Assembly: GCF_036637135.1 (NCBI RefSeq)
Contig: NZ_JAVWNC010000041.1
Coordinates: forward strand, 1 to 20,771
DNA length: 20,771 bases
Direction of reading: 5' to 3'
Origin: Anaerorhabdus sp036637135
GTDB lineage: Bacteria; Bacillota_I; Bacilli_A; Erysipelotrichales; Erysipelotrichaceae
Shown here piece after piece: positions 6,930 to 14,697 of this stretch. The notes beneath the pieces are model-generated. The model did no database searches and had not been told where the DNA came from. It saw only the letters and a program-made list of their open reading frames with translations. Each line of letters begins with the position of its first letter. The first letter of the stretch is position 1. A program made the translations under genes and the position numbers.

Positions 6930-8427
6930 ATTTGTTAATTCTACGATCAAGGGCTGATGATAAATCACGAGCACCTTTACCAAAAACTGAAACATTATTA
7001 AGTGATTGTTTCCCTTTATCTAATTTTTCTAGTTCACTTCGCTTAACAAGGTATCCTGTTACACGAACAACATCGTTGTTTGCAAGGTAACCAGAGAAAT
7101 ATCTCATACCATTGTTTAATGCACCACGAATAACATCAACAAGTGCTTCTGGTGTCTTTGTCCAAGTTTCTTCAAACTTGAAGATATCACCTACTCCTGT
7201 AGGGAAATATTTATGGAACATACATGCATGTTTAATTTGTTCAATCATTTCAGGTTCAGAACCAACAGGAATACGAACTCCTGGTGAATTCTCTCTACCA
7301 TCACTGTCAATACCAACTTGAGCATGCAAACGATAACGATGATCAAATGCTGCTGCATATTTAGCTTTGTGTTTTGCAACTAAACCTTCAAGTTTATCCA
7401 TAATCTTTTGACCTAATTTATCGGCTTCTGGGTTATTACCATATCCTTTAGTAGGGTCCTTGATTTTAAGTAGATTGTTTACACATTCTGCAAGTCCAAC
7501 CATACCAACCATTCCAGTAAAGTTATCAAGTTGTACAAAACCTTCTGTTACTAAGAAATTAGCTTTAAAGAAGTTACTTGTTTCAACGATGAACTTAATT
7601 CGGTCATCCATGTTCTTCAAAATTAATTTTGTATAGAAAGGAAGAGTTTCCTTTAAGAACTGTTCAGGCGATTTAGCCTTCTTTGACATTTCATACATTC
7701 TTAAGCGAGGAAGAGTAAATCCACCCCCACCAATTTTAAGGCCGTTATAACATGAAGCTATTGCGAAATCTTTACCCCAATCTTTTGCATACATTCTATA
7801 ATTTGCGAATGATGGCTTAGCTGTTTTCATCATACATTTAGCACATAAAACAGCAAACTCTTCACTCGTTAATTTTGGATCATATTTTAATGTTAAGTTT
7901 GGTATTGCAAGTTGCATTTCCTCTGTTAGTTCAAGAATTATTCGTCCTGTTTGGGTATCTTTAGGACCAATATCCGCATGCACAAATGAATCCGTAAGTG
8001 TACGGTCGATATGTGTTAAGAAAAGTCGTAAACATTTCTTCGCTTCTGCACGATCCATCTTTTTTACAAATGGTTCAAGTAAAATATCTAAATCGCCAAG
8101 ATATACTGGGAATGTTGTGATTGATGGAACGTGTTTGTACATAATAAGCAAACTGTTGCATGCTTCCCATAAATCCTTAGGTTTAGGTAATCCTAAAAAC
8201 TCACTACCCTTTTTCATAAGTATCGAGTAATCAGGACAAATATATCGTGGTCTAAATGGAGCATTACCTTCTCCTAAATCACAAATAATCGCATCTTTTT
8301 TTGCTTTTTTAAGTTCTGGGCTAAGTACAATCGTGTGATCTGTATTTTCCCCCAGTTTCGCTAATTGCACTAATTGTTGATTGTAAGTTAAAGTTGGGTC
8401 AGTAATAATCTTTAAAGCATCACTCAT
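6928..8427 (-). CDS. yjjI: YjjI-family glycyl radical enzyme, function unknown
   Basis: The 499-residue product matches the YjjI family (DUF3029) of glycyl radical enzymes along its length. Near the C-terminus NDVVRVTGYLVK contains the radical site, with Gly458 as the radical-bearing residue. SCYNGLKIGGGG places Cys226 as the likely thiyl residue. Both align with what I recall of E. coli YjjI (SCYNSL and LVRVTGYMV). The usual role of such enzymes is anaerobic radical chemistry on a small substrate, after activation by a radical-SAM enzyme (YjjW for this family). No activase gene is in the window. The gene starts 3 bp after ftsK, with its AAGGAGGA site inside the ftsK end, so it is cotranscribed with ftsK and the RNase J-like gene. 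Downstream lies a nucleoside transporter; in E. coli yjjI/yjjW lie beside the deo nucleoside-breakdown genes. The reaction is not known. Confidence 0.9.
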   Translation of the reverse strand: MSDALKIITDPTLTYNQQLVQLAKLGENTDHTIVLSPELKKAKKDAIICDLGEGNAPFRPRYICPDYSILMKKGSEFLGLPKPKDLWEACNSLLIMYKHVPSITTFPVYLGDLDILLEPFVKKMDRAEAKKCLRLFLTHIDRTLTDSFVHADIGPKDTQTGRIILELTEEMQLAIPNLTLKYDPKLTSEEFAVLCAKCMMKTAKPSFANYRMYAKDWGKDFAIASCYNGLKIGGGGFTLPRLRMYEMSKKAKSPEQFLKETLPFYTKLILKNMDDRIKFIVETSNFFKANFLVTEGFVQLDNFTGMVGMVGLAECVNNLLKIKDPTKGYGNNPEADKLGQKIMDKLEGLVAKHKAKYAAAFDHRYRLHAQVGIDSDGRENSPGVRIPVGSEPEMIEQIKHACMFHKYFPTGVGDIFKFEETWTKTPEALVDVIRGALNNGMRYFSGYLANNDVVRVTGYLVKRSELEKLDKGKQSLNNVSVFGKGARDLSSALDRRINK

Positions 8428-8430
8428 ACG

Positions 8431-10671
8431 TTAATCCTCCTTCTTGATATAAACATCTCTTGGTTTTGAACCTTGTGCAGGACCAATAATGCCTCTTTCT
8501 TCTAATAAGTCAATCATTCTTGCAGCTCTATTATAACCAATTCCAAATCGACGTTGTAATAATGATGTTGATGCCTTTTGAGCATCTATGACATATTCCT
8601 TAACTTCATCATACATCGGATCGTCTTCTATTTTCAATACAGAAGTTGATTCATTGTTGTCAACACCTTCTAATCGAATGAATGCATCTTCATAATGTGG
8701 AATATCTTGACTTGAACAATATTCAGCAATTTTATGAACTTCATCATCTGTTACATAGACACCTTGTAGACGGATTGCACTAGGTTCTCCAATAGGAAGA
8801 TACAACATATCCCCATTACCTAGCAAGCGTTCTGCTCCAATATGATCTAAAATTGTTCTTGAATCGATACCACTTGATACACTGAATGCTATACGTGATG
8901 GAATATTTGCCTTAATTATTCCTGTAATTACATCTGTACTTGGTCTTTGTGTTGCAACAATTAAATGAATACCTGCAGCACGTGCAAGTTGCGTAATACG
9001 TTGAATACTCATTTCAACTTCTTTACCTGCAATTGCCATTAAGTCAGCTAATTCATCAATTATAACTACGATATAAGGCATCGGTTGTAGTTTTTCATCT
9101 GGGAAACTCTTAATCTTTTCATTATACGTATCAATATTACGTACTTGCGTACGAGAGAAGATTTCATATCTTTCTTCCATCATTAGGACAACAACCTTTA
9201 ACGCTCTTGACGCTTCAGCTGCATCACTAATTACTGGACCAATTAAATGTGGAATCTTTTGATATGGTGTAAATTCTACTTTCTTTGGATCAATTAATAG
9301 AAGTTTTACTTCATCCGGAGTAGTTCTTAATAAGAACGAAGTAATAATTGTATTCATACAAACTGATTTACCAGATCCTGTTGCTCCCGCAATTAATAAG
9401 TGAGGCATTTTATGAAGATTACAATAAACTGGCTTACCCATTAAATCTTTCCCTAATACAAATAAAGTTTTCACATCTTTTAATTCATTAGGTACAGTCT
9501 TAATCAGTTCAATCATTTTTACCGCAGTAGGTTCTACGTTTGGTATTTCAATTCCTACAGCATTACGTCCTGGAATTGGAGCTTCAATACGAATATCGCG
9601 AGCAGCTAATTCCATTTTTATATTATCTGAAACACTATTAATTTTACTTACTTTTACATTTGATTCTGGTTTAACTTCAAACTTTGTAACTGCAGGTCCA
9701 ATATGAGTTGCGATAAGTTCTGCCTCGATATCAAAGTTTCCTAATATTTCTATTAAACGTGCTCCCTTTTCATTTGCAGCAACTTGATTCAAATTGCTAC
9801 GTTGGCGAGGACCAAGAGGTTGAAGTAAATTCAGTGGCGGTAAGCGATATGGTTTACCACTACGCATTTGGCGTTCTGGTTGTGGTGTTGTAATTTCGTA
9901 ATTTGCAGTAACTTTCTTTTCTTCGTGTTCCTGTACAACTTCGTTATCTTTTTTCACAACATCAACAAAAATTGATTTTTTTTGTTTTGGATCAAGTTTA
10001 CCTATCATTTTAGGTTGAGGAAATATTTCTTCTTCGCTTGCTTCTTCCTCTTCAACATATTCATATTCCTCTTCATATTCTTCCCCATCCTCACGCCAAG
10101 CATTCTTTAATTCAAAGAATCCTTTTAATGAAGCTAGAGCCTCTTTAAAGCTATCTAGTGACAAGATTAATATGAGAGATAAAATGACTAGCGCTATAGA
10201 TAAAATCCACGTACCTTCCTTAGCAATCAACACAGAGGTAATTGAATAAAGCAATGCACCAATCAATCCACCATAAGCTGATATAGTAGGTACTTCCTTA
10301 AAATATTCAGGTGTATTTGCAGCAAATGTTTTTAAAACATCAAATCCAACAAGATCAGAACCCACTAACGTAGCTGACCACAACAAGATGGCAAAAAGAA
10401 TACATAACGATGCAATGATTGTTTTTGCATTTACGTATCCTTTTTTTCTATGAGTTAAAATCAATGTCGCTAAAATAATTCCAATTATACAAGCGGCATA
10501 ATAGAAATCACCAAACAAATACCGAACCACATTGTTTAAAAATAATCCAACGATACCAAACTTAAACAATGCAATACATAAAACAACAATGAGTGCAGTA
10601 CTAATTACATACATGTACAACTCTTGGTCTTTCGGCTCTTGTTTTTTCTTTTTCTTTTTTGCCTTAGCCAT
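8431..10671 (-). CDS. ftsK: DNA translocase FtsK/SpoIIIE
   Basis: This is a membrane-anchored DNA pump that clears chromosome DNA from the division septum. The 746-residue protein has a lysine-rich start (residues 3-10), about four membrane helices (20-175), and a short linker with an acidic block (195-215). The motor follows, with Walker A GATGSGKSV at 429-437 and Walker B VVIIDELADL at 535-544. The C-terminal gamma winged-helix domain (about 684-746, GYNRAARMIDLLEERG) reads the polar DNA motifs that steer translocation. Length is typical of Bacillota SpoIIIE/SftA-class proteins with an N-terminal membrane domain. It starts 16 bp after the RNase J-like gene with an AAGGAGG site, and is followed immediately by yjjI. 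Whether it acts in vegetative division or sporulation cannot be told. Confidence 0.95.
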   Translation of the reverse strand: MAKAKKKKKKQEPKDQELYMYVISTALIVVLCIALFKFGIVGLFLNNVVRYLFGDFYYAACIIGIILATLILTHRKKGYVNAKTIIASLCILFAILLWSATLVGSDLVGFDVLKTFAANTPEYFKEVPTISAYGGLIGALLYSITSVLIAKEGTWILSIALVILSLILILSLDSFKEALASLKGFFELKNAWREDGEEYEEEYEYVEEEEASEEEIFPQPKMIGKLDPKQKKSIFVDVVKKDNEVVQEHEEKKVTANYEITTPQPERQMRSGKPYRLPPLNLLQPLGPRQRSNLNQVAANEKGARLIEILGNFDIEAELIATHIGPAVTKFEVKPESNVKVSKINSVSDNIKMELAARDIRIEAPIPGRNAVGIEIPNVEPTAVKMIELIKTVPNELKDVKTLFVLGKDLMGKPVYCNLHKMPHLLIAGATGSGKSVCMNTIITSFLLRTTPDEVKLLLIDPKKVEFTPYQKIPHLIGPVISDAAEASRALKVVVLMMEERYEIFSRTQVRNIDTYNEKIKSFPDEKLQPMPYIVVIIDELADLMAIAGKEVEMSIQRITQLARAAGIHLIVATQRPSTDVITGIIKANIPSRIAFSVSSGIDSRTILDHIGAERLLGNGDMLYLPIGEPSAIRLQGVYVTDDEVHKIAEYCSSQDIPHYEDAFIRLEGVDNNESTSVLKIEDDPMYDEVKEYVIDAQKASTSLLQRRFGIGYNRAARMIDLLEERGIIGPAQGSKPRDVYIKKED

Positions 10672-10687
10672 TGTATATCCTCCTTAT

Positions 10688-12352
10688 TTATTCTTGAGTA
10701 TTAATTTCCACAATTGCAGGTAAAATCATAGGTTTCTTACCTGTTTCTTTCATTACATATTTACTAATACGATCACGTGCATCCATACGACATGATGTAT
10801 TCTCGTAACGTTTTTCTTTCACTGCATCTTTAATACAATTTTCAAGAATATTTCCAACTTCTTTCATGATGTAATCTGCTTCTTTCAAATAGATAACTCC
10901 TCTACTTTGAATATCAGGTCCACCAATAACTTCTTTTGTCTTGTGGTTAATAACAATACCAACTACGATTGCTCCATCTGTGGATAGAGTTTCTCTATCC
11001 TTTAAGACCATTCCTGTAGCATCTAGATTATCTTTACCATCTACAAATACATCTTCTAATTTAATAAAATCACTACTCTTTGATAAACGTCCATCTTGGA
11101 ATAAAGCAATTTGTCCATTATCAAGTACAAGTATTTTATCTGCAGTATAACCCATATCAAGCGCAATATTTGCGTTTGTAACAAGTTGGCGATATTCACC
11201 TTTAACTGGAATATAATATTTTGGACGTAACAAATACATCATCATCTTCAAATCTTCTATTGAAGCATGCATTGAGAACATACGTTTCGCATCAACTGCA
11301 CAAACACGTGCTCCCTCTTTGTATAAGTCATTTTCCATTTTAGTCGCTTCACGTTCAGTTCCTGGAACTGCAGGTGAGGCAATAATGATTGTATCTGATG
11401 TTTTGAACTCAAGCATATCATCTTCTTTAATCGCAATCTTATGCACACGTTTAAAGATGTTTGCACCATCACCAGAAATTAACACCACAACATTTTGCAT
11501 GTCTTGTGTAAATTTTGATTTAGGTAATTCCAACCCTGCTGGAATATGATAATAACCTAGTTTTTCAACATCTTTTAATAATTCTCTTAATGTATCATCA
11601 TAGAATAAAATCTTACGATCATATTTATTCGCAAGTTCAATAACTTCAATAATGCGATATAAATTTTGATGATACATTGTGATAATAATTCTACCTTCTG
11701 CATCCTCAAAATAATTCTCAATTAATGATGTTATACGATGATGTGGCGCAGAGTGTCCAACACGTGTTGAACCTACAGATTCTGCAAGTAAAGCTAAAAC
11801 GCCTTTCTTACTTAAATCAGTAAATTGCGTAATATCAGTTCTAAATGCTTCATTTTGTGTATCATAGTCTATGATAAATTCTGATGTATACACAACATAT
11901 CCTTTGGATGTTTCAATTGCCAACCCAAAACCATCTGCGATGGATTGAGTAACACCAAAAGTTCTACAGTTAATACCATTAATTTCAAATGATGAATTTC
12001 TTTGAATGCGGTGAATTTCAGCTTTTTGAATTCCTTCTTTTTTAAATCTCTTTTCCAATATTTCTGCAGTCAATGGTGCAGTATAAATTGGAACACGAAT
12101 TTGTTTTACCAAATTTGGTAATGCTGCCATAACATCGTCATGACCATGTGAAATAAAGATTGCTTTAACACGATCCTTATTTTCTATTAAGTACTTGAAA
12201 TCAGGAATAATCATTTCAATTCCTAATTGTCCATTTTCGGGATATTTTAGTCCAGCTTCGATAACGAAAATTGAATCGTTAACTTCAACACAGTACATAT
12301 TTTTCCCGTCTTCATCTAATCCCCCAAGGGCAAAGATTTTTACAGTATCCAT
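10688..12352 (-). CDS. rnj: RNase J-family protein with degenerate active site
   Basis: The 554-residue protein has the full RNase J layout: metallo-beta-lactamase fold, beta-CASP insert, and C-terminal domain ending in KKPMILPAIVEI. RNase J enzymes are 5'-3' exo- and endoribonucleases needing two metal ions. Here the metal ligands are damaged. Motif HGHEDH is HGHDDV (69-74), the HSIPD histidine is Gln136, the TGDF aspartate is Glu158, and PVHGEYR is PVKGEYR (Lys384). His69, His71, Asp73 and His362 remain. From memory, B. subtilis RNase J2, a weakly active partner of J1, differs at two of the same positions. The likely role is therefore a non-catalytic or weak partner subunit of an active RNase J1 encoded elsewhere. 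The start follows a good AAGGAGA site and agrees with RNase J N-termini (IFALGGL). It heads the operon with ftsK and yjjI. Confidence 0.9.
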   Translation of the reverse strand: MDTVKIFALGGLDEDGKNMYCVEVNDSIFVIEAGLKYPENGQLGIEMIIPDFKYLIENKDRVKAIFISHGHDDVMAALPNLVKQIRVPIYTAPLTAEILEKRFKKEGIQKAEIHRIQRNSSFEINGINCRTFGVTQSIADGFGLAIETSKGYVVYTSEFIIDYDTQNEAFRTDITQFTDLSKKGVLALLAESVGSTRVGHSAPHHRITSLIENYFEDAEGRIIITMYHQNLYRIIEVIELANKYDRKILFYDDTLRELLKDVEKLGYYHIPAGLELPKSKFTQDMQNVVVLISGDGANIFKRVHKIAIKEDDMLEFKTSDTIIIASPAVPGTEREATKMENDLYKEGARVCAVDAKRMFSMHASIEDLKMMMYLLRPKYYIPVKGEYRQLVTNANIALDMGYTADKILVLDNGQIALFQDGRLSKSSDFIKLEDVFVDGKDNLDATGMVLKDRETLSTDGAIVVGIVINHKTKEVIGGPDIQSRGVIYLKEADYIMKEVGNILENCIKDAVKEKRYENTSCRMDARDRISKYVMKETGKKPMILPAIVEINTQE

Positions 12353-12382
12353 TATAATTTTCTCCTTTTAAACCTTTCATAA

Positions 12383-12411
12383 ATTATACTTCAAAAGACT
12401 TTTCAATACAA
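12383..12411 (-). promoter_or_regulatory. Promoter of the rnj-ftsK-yjjI operon
   Basis: A perfect TATAAT (12388-12383) lies 17 bp after TTGTAT (12411-12406) on the minus strand, in the 79-bp gap between miaB and the RNase J-like gene. The -35 match is only the TTG core. Confidence 0.5.
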
Positions 12412-12412
12412 C

Positions 12413-12428
12413 GAAAAGCCCTCTTTTC
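12413..12428 (-). terminator. Weak hairpin after miaB
   Basis: Arms GAAAAG and CTTTTC with a 4-nt loop form a short stem 3 bp after the miaB stop. The following bases (GTTGTATTG) are not a T-run, so termination would be poor and miaB transcripts may run into the next operon. Confidence 0.3.
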
Positions 12429-12431
12429 AAT

Positions 12432-13871
12432 TTATTCTTCGATGGCTTCTCCATTTAAAGACCAGCTCTTTACATCAACAATCTTAACACGAACAATATC
12501 TCCTTCGTGTATATTTTTACCCGTAAAGTTAATTAACTTATTCTCTTCACTATATCCGCTAAAAACTTGATCATTCCTTTTACTTAGTCCGTCAACTAAT
12601 ACTTTTACTTCTTTATTTAAATATTTTTGGTTATTCATATTTGAATATAGTCCAATTTTTTCATTTAGACGTTGTAGTCTTTCGGATTTTACATCCATCG
12701 GAACATTATCCACCATCTTTGCAGCAGGTGTTCCCTCTCTTGCAGAGTAAATGAATGTATATGCTAAATCATACTTACAATAATCAACCATATCCAATGT
12801 ATCTTGAAATTGTTCTTCAGTTTCATTTGGAAACCCAACAATAATATCAGTTGAGAAAGTACAATTTGGAATCTTGGCAATAATACGATCATACAATGCT
12901 TTATATTCTTCGCTTGTATAGCGTCTACCCATAATTTTCAACATATCACTGTTTCCTGATTGAACAGGCAAATGAATTGCAGGCATGATGTTATCATGTT
13001 TGGCAATGACATCAATCATATCATCACTAAAGTCCCAAGGATGTGATGTAGTAAAACGTACACGAGGTATACCAATTTTCGCTACTTCATCTAACAAATG
13101 CGCAAATCCTGCTTCAAGACCTAAATCTTTTCCATAAGCATTTACATTTTGTCCTAAAAGCGTTACTTCTTTATAACCTTGATCCTTTAACTCTTGAATC
13201 TCTACTAAAATATCATCCATTAGACGACTTCTTTCCTTACCACGAGTATAAGGAACAATACAATAAGTACAAAATTTGTCACAACCATACATGATATTTA
13301 CCCATGCTTTATGTTGCCCAAAACGTTTTACAGGTAAGTTTTCAATTACTTCACCTTCTTTTGAGTAAACTTCTACAGTTCTTTCTTTACTCATCATCGT
13401 TTGGTATAAAAGTTCTGGTAAACGATGAATGTTATGCGTACCAAAGATTAAATCCACTTGTGGATATTTCTTTAGTAACAATTGTACAATTTCTTCCTCT
13501 TGTGCCATACAACCACATAAGCCAAAGAGTAAATCTGGATTGTTCGTTTTTAACTTTTTCAACATTCCTAATTCACCTAATACTTTATCTTCAGCATTTT
13601 TTCTTATTGCACAAGTATTCAAAAGAATGAAATCTGCATCTTCTTCTTGGTCAGTTTGTGTAAATCCCATCGCAGTTAAAATTCCAACGATTGTTTCTGA
13701 GTCACGTTCATTCGCTTGGCAACCATAAGTTCTTAAATAAAACTTACGTCCTACTCCTAAGTTCTTTGTAGGTTCTGGCAACTTAAAAAGCGTGTGCTCA
13801 ATTTTCACCGCTTCTCTAGTCCTTATTTTTGCGTCTTTGAAAGACGGTAATTGATAATTTCCTTTAGGCAT
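12432..13871 (-). CDS. miaB: tRNA-2-methylthio-N6-dimethylallyladenosine synthase MiaB
   Basis: This radical-SAM methylthiotransferase adds the 2-methylthio group to i6A at position 37 of tRNAs. With the chosen start it has 479 residues. The N-terminal domain binds a [4Fe-4S] cluster through Cys51, Cys87 and Cys121 (RTYGCQANERDSE, LLNTCAIR, LCGCMAQ). The radical-SAM cluster motif GCDKFCTYC gives Cys197, Cys201 and Cys204. A TRAM-type RNA-binding domain lies at the C-terminus. An in-frame ATG at 13916 would add 15 residues, but it lies upstream of the predicted transcription start. The ATG at 13871 has AGGAG about 8 nt before it, so that start is preferred. It is flanked by its own promoter and a poor terminator. 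Confidence 0.95.
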   Translation of the reverse strand: MPKGNYQLPSFKDAKIRTREAVKIEHTLFKLPEPTKNLGVGRKFYLRTYGCQANERDSETIVGILTAMGFTQTDQEEDADFILLNTCAIRKNAEDKVLGELGMLKKLKTNNPDLLFGLCGCMAQEEEIVQLLLKKYPQVDLIFGTHNIHRLPELLYQTMMSKERTVEVYSKEGEVIENLPVKRFGQHKAWVNIMYGCDKFCTYCIVPYTRGKERSRLMDDILVEIQELKDQGYKEVTLLGQNVNAYGKDLGLEAGFAHLLDEVAKIGIPRVRFTTSHPWDFSDDMIDVIAKHDNIMPAIHLPVQSGNSDMLKIMGRRYTSEEYKALYDRIIAKIPNCTFSTDIIVGFPNETEEQFQDTLDMVDYCKYDLAYTFIYSAREGTPAAKMVDNVPMDVKSERLQRLNEKIGLYSNMNNQKYLNKEVKVLVDGLSKRNDQVFSGYSEENKLINFTGKNIHEGDIVRVKIVDVKSWSLNGEAIEE

Positions 13872-13906
13872 TGTTCTGTTTCTCCTAGTCTTAAAAATAC
13901 TTATGA

Positions 13907-13935
13907 AGTATAGCATTTTTTACTATTTTAATCAA
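13907..13935 (-). promoter_or_regulatory. Promoter of miaB
   Basis: TTGATT (13935-13930), a 17-bp spacer and TATACT (13912-13907) with an extended TGC before the -10 box lie on the minus strand. The start point near 13900 rules out translation from the upstream in-frame ATG at 13916. Confidence 0.6.
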
Positions 13936-13980
13936 ATATCAAATGGGATAATCTCAATCGCAATCAGTTGATATATCAGC

Positions 13981-14010
13981 ATAATAAAAACCAGATTTCT
14001 CTGGTTTTTA
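13981..14010 (-). terminator. Terminator of the ferredoxin gene
   Basis: A perfect 10-bp stem, TAAAAACCAG and CTGGTTTTTA with a 6-nt loop (13985-14010), ends in a T-rich tract on the minus strand, 7 bp beyond the ferredoxin stop codon. Confidence 0.8.
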
Positions 14011-14017
14011 GAGTGTT

Positions 14018-14191
14018 TTATTGAGAAATTGCTGACACAGGACATGTTCCTACACATGCACCGCAATCGATACAAGTTCCACCATCACATTCAGCTTTTC
14101 CTTCTGCATCTAAACTTAAAGCTGAAACTGGACATGTTCCTACACATGCACCACATCCGATACAAGTATCTTTATTAACTGTAACTGCCAT
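14018..14191 (-). CDS. 2[4Fe-4S] ferredoxin
   Basis: A 57-residue clostridial-type ferredoxin, a soluble low-potential electron carrier. Two CxxCxxCxxxCP motifs (Cys10, 13, 16, 20 and Cys40, 43, 46, 50) bind two [4Fe-4S] clusters. An additional Cys35 lies between them. The longer in-frame reading that begins at 14257 is rejected: the start at 14191 has AAGGAGG at ideal spacing, and the TATAAT promoter box at 14225-14220 lies inside the longer version. The two halves are strikingly alike at DNA level. The gene stands alone between its own promoter and terminator, so its redox partners cannot be read from context. Ferredoxins of this class can donate electrons to radical-SAM enzymes and other anaerobic oxidoreductases. 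Confidence 0.95.
   Translation of the reverse strand: MAVTVNKDTCIGCGACVGTCPVSALSLDAEGKAECDGGTCIDCGACVGTCPVSAISQ
14031..14170. repeat. Internal direct repeat within the ferredoxin gene
   Basis: The 50-bp stretch 14031-14080 matches 14121-14170 at 43 of 50 positions, offset by 90 bp (30 codons), including an identical run of 23 bp. Each copy encodes one cluster-binding half. Confidence 0.8.
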
Positions 14192-14219
14192 TTGAATTAC
14201 CTCCTTTTTAACTGAATAA

Positions 14220-14248
14220 ATTATACCACAAGAAAATTGATTTGTTAC
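14220..14248 (-). promoter_or_regulatory. Promoter of the ferredoxin gene
   Basis: A perfect extended -10, TGGTATAAT (TATAAT at 14225-14220), follows GTAACA (14248-14243) by 17 bp on the minus strand. It fixes the ferredoxin start at 14191. Confidence 0.65.
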
Positions 14249-14257
14249 ACAAATCAT

Positions 14258-14637
14258 GAAAGAACCTTTATGAAATTCCCGAATTCCGCTCTCATAGAAT
14301 TTGTTTCCAATAAACTCAATGCTCTTCTATGCTACCAAGTAGTTATTAATGAAGGGTAAATTCATTAACGTAGTTTTTAGATTCCTGCTTCAAGTTCATC
14401 AAAGTCTAAATCCATCATCTAACAGTGGTGGTGTTCAAAGCTTTATTGAAGACTCGCTTCATCTGTTTCCAAGAAGACGCAAAGTATTGACACTCTCTTG
14501 GTATTCTTTTTTGATATCCCCTTGATCGTCTTGCGATAATCATCGTTGCTCTTTGATGGATGGAAGCCCATATTCTCTTGTTACTTTAATCGTAGAGAAC
14601 TTTCTTATAAGATGAAAAAGTAACTCTCTCACTAATA
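14258..14637. other. Region without an intact gene, possibly decayed coding DNA
   Basis: About 380 bp lie between the ferredoxin promoter and the surface-protein terminator. No frame on either strand stays open for more than about 40 codons, yet the base composition is less AT-rich than the other intergenic stretches. Several short open fragments occur on the minus strand in different frames, for example the reading MDLDFDELEAGI. This fits a broken, frameshifted remnant of a gene, but I cannot assign a family. No terminal inverted repeats were seen. Confidence 0.3.
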
Positions 14638-14679
14638 AAAAGAAACTAACACAGGTTTTACATGCGGTTAGTTTCTTTT
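14638..14679 (-). terminator. Terminator of the surface-protein gene
   Basis: A perfect 13-bp stem (14638-14650 with 14667-14679; inner bases GAAACTAAC and GTTAGTTTC) encloses a 16-nt loop and ends in a T-rich run (TTTCTTTTTATTAG) on the minus strand. Confidence 0.8.
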
Positions 14680-14697
14680 GTTGCGACCTATAAAAAT

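Noticed and set aside
13872..13916. 15-residue N-terminal extension of MiaB from an ATG at 13916
   Set aside because: The upstream ATG has no ribosome binding site and lies before the predicted transcription start. AGGAG precedes the ATG at 13871.
14192..14257. 22-residue N-terminal extension of the ferredoxin from 14257
   Set aside because: The extension contains the promoter -10 box, and the shorter start has an ideal AAGGAGG site and normal ferredoxin length.
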